Below are positions 1 to 5,021 of a stretch of DNA of 5,021 nucleotides, in pieces. Within the stretch, counting starts at the first letter, position 1. Each line of letters opens with the position of its first letter. Both the position numbers and the translations under genes were made by a program. The stretch spans positions 1-5,021 of the forward strand of contig JAPPKR010000176.1 in assembly GCA_028819835.1 (NCBI GenBank). The letters are read 5' to 3'. This stretch comes from a bacterium (lineage in GTDB: Bacteria; Actinomycetota; Acidimicrobiia; UBA5794; ZC4RG35). The notes beneath the pieces were generated by a model. It saw only the letters and a program-made list of their open reading frames with translations, was not told the origin of the DNA and did no database searches.

Positions 1-431
1 ACGATGTTCTGCGGACTGAGACCGGCCTGGGAAACGGTGCGCAGACCCTCCATGAAAAGGGTCCCGGTCACGAAGAGCACGACTGCCCCCATGACCGGAC
101 TGGGGATGGCGACCAGAACGGCCGTCGCCTTGGGCAGAAGGGCCAATCCCACCAGGATCACCCCCATCGCGTATCCGACTCGCCGAGCCGCCACCCCGGT
201 GATGTGGACGAGCGAGACAGTGGATGAGGAATAGGCGGCGGTGGGAGGGGTCCCTGCCACGCCCGACATCAGTATCCCCAACCCGTTGGCGTAAATCGCT
301 CCCTGGATGGCGCGGAAATCGATCGTCCTGGGCCTCCGGTAAGAGACTTGTTGGGCCGCCATATTGTCCCCGATGTTCTTGATGGCCTGCACCAGGGTGA
401 CTATCAGAAACATGGGCACTGCAATGCCCGG
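1..431 (-). CDS. NCS2 (xanthine/uracil permease, SLC23-like) family transporter, 5'-truncated fragment
   Basis: This is an integral membrane secondary transporter fragment of the nucleobase-cation symporter 2 fold, about 143 residues without either end. Recognisable segments are IAVPMFLIVTLVQAIKNIGD (TM8-like), the loop QQVSYRRPRTIDFRAIQGA, the YANGLGILMSGVAGTPPTA segment, HITGVAARRVGYAMG, LALLPKATAVLVAI and IPSPVMGAVVLFVTGTLF. About four hydrophobic segments are visible. The frame is closed upstream by a stop at 456-458. The only in-frame ATG near the edge (411-413) lies inside a transmembrane helix with no visible ribosome binding site, so it is not a credible start. The N-terminal half of a family member (usually about 430-480 residues) is missing at the KS junction, and the C-terminus runs off the window. 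The substrate is unknown; the typical acidic NCS2 residues are not seen. It is in a different frame from the PKS but on the same strand. Confidence 0.85.
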
Positions 432-440
432 TCGGTGACA
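421..440. other. Abrupt junction between ketosynthase and permease coding sequence
   Basis: Reading the minus strand, KS similarity ends with the codons for MLSPTGHC (last codon 421-423). NCS2 permease similarity begins in another frame at about PGIAVPM (from 431). The two reading frames overlap by about ten bases that fit both families, so the exact breakpoint cannot be placed more finely. No inverted repeat, target-site duplication or transposase remnant is seen around it. It marks either a genomic rearrangement or an assembly chimera. Confidence 0.8.
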
Positions 441-1077
441 ACATGCCGATATCCATCATGAACCTGGACACCGAAGGAGAAAGCACCACATTCACTCCCC
501 CCGCCAGAGCCAGATCCACTTCGCCGCGCTGCAAGCCCACCACAGCCTGATGGACCGCAGCCAGCGACGAAGCGCAGGCCAGGTCGATCGGCATCGCAGG
601 TCCTTCCAGGCCCAGAGCGAAGGCCACCCGGCCGACCGCCACGCTCCCGGTCGTACCCAGGTAACTATCCGCCCTGTTGGCGGCCTCGATCAAGTCCCGG
701 TATTCGGCACTGCCCACCCCCGCATACACCCCGCTGCGGCTGCCCCTCAAACTGCCGGGATCCATCCCCGCGTCTTCCAGTGCCTGCCAACTCGTCTCGA
801 GCAGTATCCGCTGCTGGGGATCCATCAACTGCGCCTCGATCGGCGAAATCCGGAAGAACCTGGAATCGAACCGGTCAATCCCGTCCACGAAGGCCCCTCG
901 CCGGTATGCGACATCGGCGGACTCGGGATCCCCCACCACGCCATCCCATGCCCCGGCGTCCCGCCGACCGTCGGTGACGGCGTCAGCGCCGGAGTCCAAG
1001 AGATCCCAGAATGCCTCCAGGTTGTCCGCTCCCGGGAATTTGCAGGCCATACCCACCACCGCGATGCCATCATCGTC
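421..1077 (-). other. PKS ketosynthase (KS), N-terminal half only
   Basis: This is the thiolase-fold condensing domain of the next module. It begins with the canonical DDGIAVVGMACKFPG, followed by FWDLLDSGADAV, FRISPIEAQLMDPQQRILLE and the SWQALEDAG segment. The active-site Cys is in IDLACASSLAAVHQA at residue 1482 (574-576). Similarity runs through LALAGGVNVVLSP and MLSPTGHC and then stops at 421, where family members continue with a TFDA...DGYVRGEG-type segment. Only about 219 of the usual roughly 425 residues are present. Both catalytic histidines (HGTGT and the NxGH motif) are missing, so as written this KS cannot condense. Codons beyond 421 in this frame give a Gly/Arg/His-rich stretch without KS character. 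Truncation occurs at the permease junction, not at a stop codon. Confidence 0.95.
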
Positions 1078-4000
1078 GACGACGGTCGCCGGGGGTCGCT
1101 CCGAGACCGGTTGCTCCGAGGCCGGTTGCTCGGGCGATGGCTGGGCCTCGCCAGGTTGACCGAGTTCCGAAACCAGATGCCCTGCCAGGGCGGCGATGTC
1201 CGGGTAGTCGAAGACAACGGTGTTGGAAGCCACGTATTCACCGGCAAATGCGCGGTTCAGACGGTTGCGCAACTCCACGGCCATCAGCGAATCCATTCCC
1301 AGGTCGAAGAAGCCAACCGTCGGTGAAGGCGCTTTGGGCAACCTGAGCACCGCTTGCACCTCCTGCTGCAGGAAGGACACGAACACCTCTTCAGGCTCTA
1401 TTGTCGGCGCGCTTCTCAACAGGGTCAGCAGGTCGTCGGAGGAGACGCCGTCATCGGATGCATCGTCGGGATCTGCAGACAGCAGGTCCTCCAGCAACGG
1501 AGGACGGTCCTCGACAGCCTCCTCGAAAACCGACCAGTCCATGGACATCACCACCGACCCGGTGTTGTCCTGACGCACCAGCCTCTCGAGAGCCCGGATT
1601 CCTTGCTGCGGGGTGAACCAACGTCCTCCGAGCGCCGCTCGGCGCCGCTCGATGCGGTCTCGTTGCTCGGCGGCTTCCCCGATCTCCGACCACGCGCCCC
1701 AGGCGATGGCCTGGCCGGGTAGACCGAGCGCCCGTCGATGGGCGGCAAGCTGATCCAAGAAGGCGTTGGCGGCGGCATGATTTGCCTGACCGGGATTGCC
1801 CATTACACCGACCCGGCTGGAGAAGAGACAGAAGAGGTCCAGGTCCCGGCCCTCGGTGGCGCGGTGCAGGTGCCAGGCGCCCACGATCTTGGGCCGCAGC
1901 ACCTGTTCGAAGCTCTCCCACGTCTGGTTGGTGAGGGCAGCATCCGATAGCACACCCACGCTGTGAATGACCCCACCCAGCGCCGGCAAGTCGGCGTCGA
2001 TCCGCGCCAGCATGGCGTCGACCGCCTCGGGGTTGGTGACGTCCGCCAGTTCAACTTCCACTCGGACGCCGCGTCGGCGCAGCGCTTCTATGGTTTCCGT
2101 CGCGGCGGCGTCAGGATCCCGACGGCCATTCAGGACGATGGCGCCGGCGCCGCGATCCGCCAGCCATTCGGCAACCGCGCACCCGATTCCCCCCAGGCCC
2201 CCTGTGACCAGGTAGGTGCGATCTCCTCGCAGATGACCCTGCGCCAGCGGATTGGCGGTTACAACGATCTTTCCCAGGTGACGGGCCGCCCGCATGAAAC
2301 CCAACGCGGCGCCCGCCTCGGCCAGCGGCCACCTGCTGTGGACCAGCGGTCTGAGCTCTCCTGACGAAATCCCCTCCATCACCTCCCTCAGTACTTCTCC
2401 AACCCAAGCCGGATCGGTCTTCTTCAGCACGTCCAACTCCAGGATGTCATAGGACACATCCGGACGGACCTCGGCCATCTCCTCGGGGCTGAGAATGTCC
2501 CTTCTGGCCAGTTCGACGAACCGACCACCCTGCGCCAGACAGGAGAGGCTGGCATCGATGAATCCCTCGCTCGTGAGGCTGTTCAGCACCACGTCGACGC
2601 CCACCCCTCCGGTGGCCTCCAGGATTTCCTCGCCGAATCTTGTCTGGCGGCTGTCGAATATGTGCTTGACGCCCACCGATCGCAGGTATGCCCGCTTCGG
2701 CGCGCTGCAGGTGGCGAACACCTCGGCGCCCCGGGCCTGGGCAAGCTGGATAGCCGCCAACCCGACTCCCCCGGCGCCGGCGTGAACCAGCACACGGTCC
2801 CCGGCTTCCAGCCCGGAGAGCTTGTAGGAGAGAGCAGCCGAGACGAAGGCGCTGGGGATGGTGGCCAGCCCCGAGACGGAGAGCCCCTGCGGAGCCGGGG
2901 CCACCAACTCCTCATGGGTGATCATCTCCGCCGCGAACGCGCCGAACCCCAGTCCGACCACATGATCGCCGACCGAAACGGTCGAGACCTCCGAACCGGT
3001 GTCGACAACGAATCCGCACATCTCCCTCCCGAGATCCCCCTCCTCGATGAAGCCGAGCGAGCGGAACACGTCCCAGAAGTTGAGACCGGCGGCCTCCACT
3101 GCTATCCGGACCTCTCTCGGTTCCAGGAGCCGGACCCCAAGGTCCTTGATCCGTGGTTGGTCGAAGACACCTCCCCGATCCGGAGCCAGGACCCAGCGTG
3201 ACTCCTCAGGCAACGCCAGTCGTCCCGCCAACGTGTCGGGGCGGACCAGGCGGGCTGCTCTCCGACTGCCCAGCCGGTAGGCGATGTGGTTCTCCCGGTC
3301 GGGATACATCAACTCGTTCACCAGGTCGGCCATGGGTCCGGTGGCGCCAGGGTCGAGATCGATCATCCGCGGCAGAAGGTGCGGCGCTTCCAGCGCCATC
3401 ACCTTGCCAAGACCCCAGAGAGTCGCCCCGGCCAACTCTCCGCCCCGCTCCCTCTCCAGCACCTGCGCACCGCGGGTGACGAGCCACACTCCCTTGGCCG
3501 GTATGAGGTCGGAGTCGGCCAAACCCTGCACCAGCGCCAGCGCGCCTGCTCCGGCGGCCCGGATGTCCGCAGCCATCTCGTCGGCGGTTGCCCGATCTCC
3601 ATGACCGTCCAGGGCGCCCAGGTGCACGACGCCGTTGAGCGGCAAGTCCCGGGGTAGATCCTCGATCAGCGATAGCCACGACTCCCGGCACTCCATGTCC
3701 AGGGCGGTCTTGACCACCGCCGGTCCGTCACCGGCCGTCATGGTCTTCAGCGGAGCGTCCCCGCTCGCCAGCACCACCGTCTGGTTCCGGGTCGCCAACT
3801 CGGAGGCCAAGGCATCGCCCATGCCGCTCCGATCGCCGGCCAGCACCCATACGCCTGCAGGCTCGGTCACCTTCGCCGGCCCCTGGGCCACGATCACTCC
3901 CTTGTCCAGCATCTCGAATGTGAAGGAGTCGTCCACCCCCAGGACTTCGACTTCCTCGAAACCCGCGTCCCCCAGCGCCTGTCGCCACACCTCGGGGGTC

Positions 4001-5021
4001 GCCAGGGCGTGGTGCGGACGGTAGTGGTCGGCGAATCTCCACCACCCGTCCAGTTGACCGAAGGTGAGGTCCATCCAACCCAGGCCGCGGAGGTTCTCCA
4101 GGGCCACCAACTGGCCCGAGGGCGCCATCAGGGTTCGGCAGTGCCCCAGGGTCTCTTGCAGGAAGCGGGTGGCGTGCAACACGTTGGAGGCGATCAACAG
4201 GTCATAGCCATGCCGCTCGAAGCCCTGCTCGACGGGGTCCTTCTCTATATCCAGCGGTCGGTACTCGATACACCCGTCACCGTCGCCGAACCTCGCCTCC
4301 GCCTCGGCGAAGAAGCCGGCGGAGATGTCGGTGTACATGTAATCGAACCGGCCGGTGGGAAGCTCCGGCAGAACGGAGGCAGTGGCGGATCCCGTGCCCG
4401 CTCCCACTTCGATCACTCGAAGCCGCCGATCCTCCGGCAAGCTTGCCAGGAGCGCGCGGACCGCGTCTCGCAACAACGCGTTGGCGGCGCGGGCCACCGG
4501 GGCCTTCAGGTACAGATCGGCGGCGGTCGGTTCACCGCTGCTGAACAGGAGAGTCAACGGGTCTGCGCCGCCCCGCAGAACGTCGGCCAGAGCGTTGCCC
4601 GACCGCCGGAACAGCCCGATCTCGATCAGGCCCTGGGGATAACGCCCGACCATCTCCTCGGCAAACCCCTCCGGATCGGGGGGCAGCGCTGCGGGCAGGG
4701 GTTCGTCGGGACCCATCAACACGGTGAACGCCCCGTCTCGCTCCTCCAGAACTCCGGAGCGGGCGCCCATCTCGAGCATCCGGCGGAAGAGGCGCCGGTG
4801 CTCGGGGATCACCCCCAGGGTCCGTCTCAACTCATCGGGATCGACGATCTGGCCCTTCACACGGCTCCAGCCCAACTGCTCCAGGGTGAATAGCGCATAG
4901 GAAAGCGACCATCGCTCCAGGTCTGCCAGCAGGGCATTGCGTTTTTGGGGATCAACCCCGGCGGCCACCAGGTAATCGGGGAACAGTTCCGACCCTGCAG
5001 CCACGCTGCTTGGTGTCGGGA
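421..5021 (-). CDS. Modular type I polyketide synthase, internal fragment (cMT-psiKR-ER-KR-ACP-KS)
   Basis: This is a cytosolic multienzyme that builds a polyketide by repeated Claisen condensation and reduction. One frame is open from the window edge (first full codon at 5019) to the end of family similarity at 421, giving 1,533 residues; neither true start nor true stop is present. Residues below are counted from the codon at 5019. Domain order is C-methyltransferase (34-372), structural pseudo-KR (374-595), enoylreductase (604-920), ketoreductase (932-1162), ACP (1209-1287) and the N-terminal half of a KS (1315-1533). An MT between the missing DH and the pseudo-KR/ER, with ER in cis, is the usual cis-AT layout; trans-AT lines normally place MT after KR. 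The inferred chemistry is full beta-carbon reduction plus alpha-methylation, then transfer to the next module. The polypeptide is cut inside the KS, where permease sequence begins. Family and domain calls are secure; the product is unknown. Confidence 0.96.
1102..1131 (-). repeat. Two-copy 15-bp tandem repeat in the ACP-KS linker
   Basis: Two adjacent 15-base units (1102-1116 and 1117-1131) differ at one base and encode EQPAS and EQPVS on the minus strand. They lie in the Pro/Glu/Ser-rich linker between the ACP and the next KS. The repeat preserves the frame, and linker length can vary freely there. It probably arose by slippage and serves only as flexible spacer. Confidence 0.75.
1159..1395 (-). 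other. PKS acyl carrier protein (ACP) domain
   Basis: The ACP carries the growing chain on a phosphopantetheine arm. The domain spans about 79 residues, the normal length, starting PEEVFVSFLQQEV. The attachment motif is LGMDSLMAVELRNRL, with the modified Ser at residue 1244 (1288-1290). The helix II/III region FDYPDIAALAGHLVSEL is standard. It follows an acidic, flexible linker rich in Asp and Ser after the KR. It precedes a Pro/Glu/Ser linker into the next KS, with no stop or docking domain between them. Transfer to the next module is therefore intramolecular. Confidence 0.96.
1534..2226 (-). other. PKS ketoreductase (KR) domain with His at the catalytic Tyr position
   Basis: This is an SDR-family, NADPH-dependent domain that reduces the beta-keto group to hydroxyl. 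The nucleotide loop TGGLGGIG is at residues 939-946 (2182-2205). The catalytic Lys is in RPKIVGAWHLH (residue 1044) and the Ser is in LFSSRVG (1067 or 1068). The usual YxxxN motif reads NHAAANAF, with His at residue 1081 (1777-1779, codon CAT) and Asn at 1085. As I recall, this His variant recurs in PKS KRs from cyanobacteria and myxobacteria, so it need not mean a dead domain. The stereo-diagnostic LDD loop is LSD (1942-1950), and there is no Trp at the A-type position, so a B-type-like product is the weak expectation. The domain ends with WGAWSEIG and VMSMDW. An acidic linker follows before the ACP. Confidence 0.93.
2260..3210 (-). other. PKS enoylreductase (ER) domain
   Basis: This is an MDR-family, NADPH-dependent domain that reduces the alpha,beta-enoyl thioester to the saturated chain. 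It starts with WVLAPDRGG and the EVRIAVEAAGLNFWDV segment, then has the nucleotide-binding loop HAGAGGVG at residues 746-753 (2761-2784) and the VDVVLNSLTSEGFIDASL segment. It ends with the FMRAARHLGKIVV strand. The length, about 317 residues, is normal. The Lys after SAP (residue 775) is kept. The position that is usually Asp in the SRSLDF-type motif is Arg here (residue 794, 2638-2640), within SRQTRFGEE. The residue following NFWD is Val rather than Tyr; by the published Tyr/Val correlation in PKS ERs this would favour the R-configured methyl centre, though I hold that weakly. The fold and cofactor site look complete, so activity is likely. Confidence 0.94.
3235..3900 (-). other. PKS structural (pseudo) ketoreductase subdomain
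   Basis: This is a degenerate Rossmann half that packs against the catalytic KR and has no activity of its own. It occupies residues 374-595, between the cMT and ER. The nucleotide-loop position reads AGDRSGMG instead of the TGGLGGIG seen in the active KR downstream. The typical signatures are VWLVTRGAQ, the segment ATLWGLGKVMALEAP and the following RMIDLDP, then a stretch ending in the HIAYRLGSRRAARLVR segment that leads into the ER. In cis-AT modules with full reduction the pseudo-KR sits N-terminal to the inserted ER, as here. It supports the reading that the ER and the later KR belong to the same module as the cMT. Confidence 0.88.
3905..4920 (-). other. PKS C-methyltransferase (cMT) domain
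   Basis: This SAM-dependent domain methylates the alpha carbon of the ACP-bound beta-keto intermediate. Residues 34-190 form the helical N-terminal lid region (starting LERWSLSYALFTLEQLGW), typical of PKS cMT domains. The SAM-binding motif EVGAGTG lies at residues 204-210 (4390-4410), followed by YTDIS and FFAEAEARF. NVLHAT carries a His at residue 282 (4174-4176), and LVALEN carries a Glu at residue 308 (4096-4098). These match in type and in 26-residue spacing the catalytic His-Glu dyad that I recall from the fungal citrinin synthase cMT. A GWW motif and a GFEEVEVLG strand close the fold. All motifs look intact, so the domain should be active. Its predicted result is a methyl branch in addition to whatever extender unit the unseen AT selects. 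Confidence 0.93.

Noticed and set aside
411..413. ATG as a real start for the permease
   Set aside because: It falls inside the first visible transmembrane helix, has no ribosome binding site upstream, and would drop half of the transporter fold. The gene is truncated rather than newly started.
421..1077. A deliberate KS-permease fusion protein
   Set aside because: The two coding parts are in different frames and each is cut inside a folded domain, so no sensible fusion protein results.
550..1326. Plus-strand open frame of 258 codons opposite the KS and ACP
   Set aside because: It is antisense to invariant KS and ACP motifs; its composition (His/Arg/Pro/Gly-rich) is that of a complementary frame, not a protein.
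3206..3691. Minus-strand open frame of 161 codons in a second frame over the pseudo-KR
   Set aside because: It overlaps the continuous PKS frame, and its peptide is Arg/Gly/Pro-rich with no recognisable domain.
4009..4893. Plus-strand open frame of 294 codons opposite the cMT domain
   Set aside because: The translation is low-complexity (Gln/Gly/His-rich), has no family features, and lies exactly antisense to a well-conserved methyltransferase domain. It is a GC-driven shadow frame.
421..5019. Frameshift or stop inside the PKS that would make it a pseudogene before the junction
   Set aside because: I translated every codon of this frame; it has no stop, and domain motifs appear in a single frame throughout.
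1..5021. Promoters, terminators, riboswitches or RNA genes
   Set aside because: The whole window is inside coding sequence on one strand, and no AT-rich promoter-like patch, T-run hairpin or RNA-like fold stands out.

Overview
The whole window is coding on the minus strand, in high-GC DNA (roughly two-thirds GC by eye). It holds parts of two unrelated genes joined abruptly near positions 421-440. No rRNA, tRNA, CRISPR array, insertion sequence, promoter or terminator is visible. The composition and domain style suit a high-GC, polyketide-producing bacterium (actinobacterial, myxobacterial, chloroflexotal or similar), but the sequence does not fix the taxon. With both ends inside genes, it looks like a short contig or an internal slice.

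Positions 5021 down to 421 (minus strand) are the inside of a large modular type I polyketide synthase. Neither start nor stop is present. I read 1,533 codons in one frame without a stop or frameshift. In translation order the domains are: C-methyltransferase (about 4920-3905), structural pseudo-ketoreductase (3900-3235), enoylreductase (3210-2260), ketoreductase (2226-1534), acyl carrier protein (1395-1159), a short Pro/Glu/Ser linker with a small tandem repeat (1131-1102), and the first half of the next module's ketosynthase (1077-421). The upstream KS, AT and DH of the first module would lie beyond 5021. The layout MT, pseudo-KR, ER, KR, ACP is that of a cis-AT, fully reducing, C-methylating module. 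Such a module would add a saturated, alpha-methyl-branched two-carbon unit and pass it to the next KS.

Positions 431 down to 1 (minus strand, a different frame) encode about 143 residues from the middle and C-terminal part of an NCS2 (xanthine/uracil, solute carrier 23-like) permease. It lacks its N-terminal half and any credible start, and runs off the window edge.

The most notable feature is the junction. The ketosynthase stops matching its family right after the MLSPTGHC segment, before both catalytic histidines, and the permease begins mid-protein within about 10 bases. This is either a real deletion or rearrangement that destroyed both genes, or an assembly chimera; the latter is a serious possibility because PKS genes are repetitive. 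The PKS frame stays open by chance across the permease to position 1, so an automatic caller could report one continuous 1,673-codon PKS with a nonsense tail. Smaller oddities are a His in place of the catalytic Tyr of the KR, an Arg where ERs usually have an Asp, and a permease lacking the usual NCS2 signature residues. I see no convincing new biological system.
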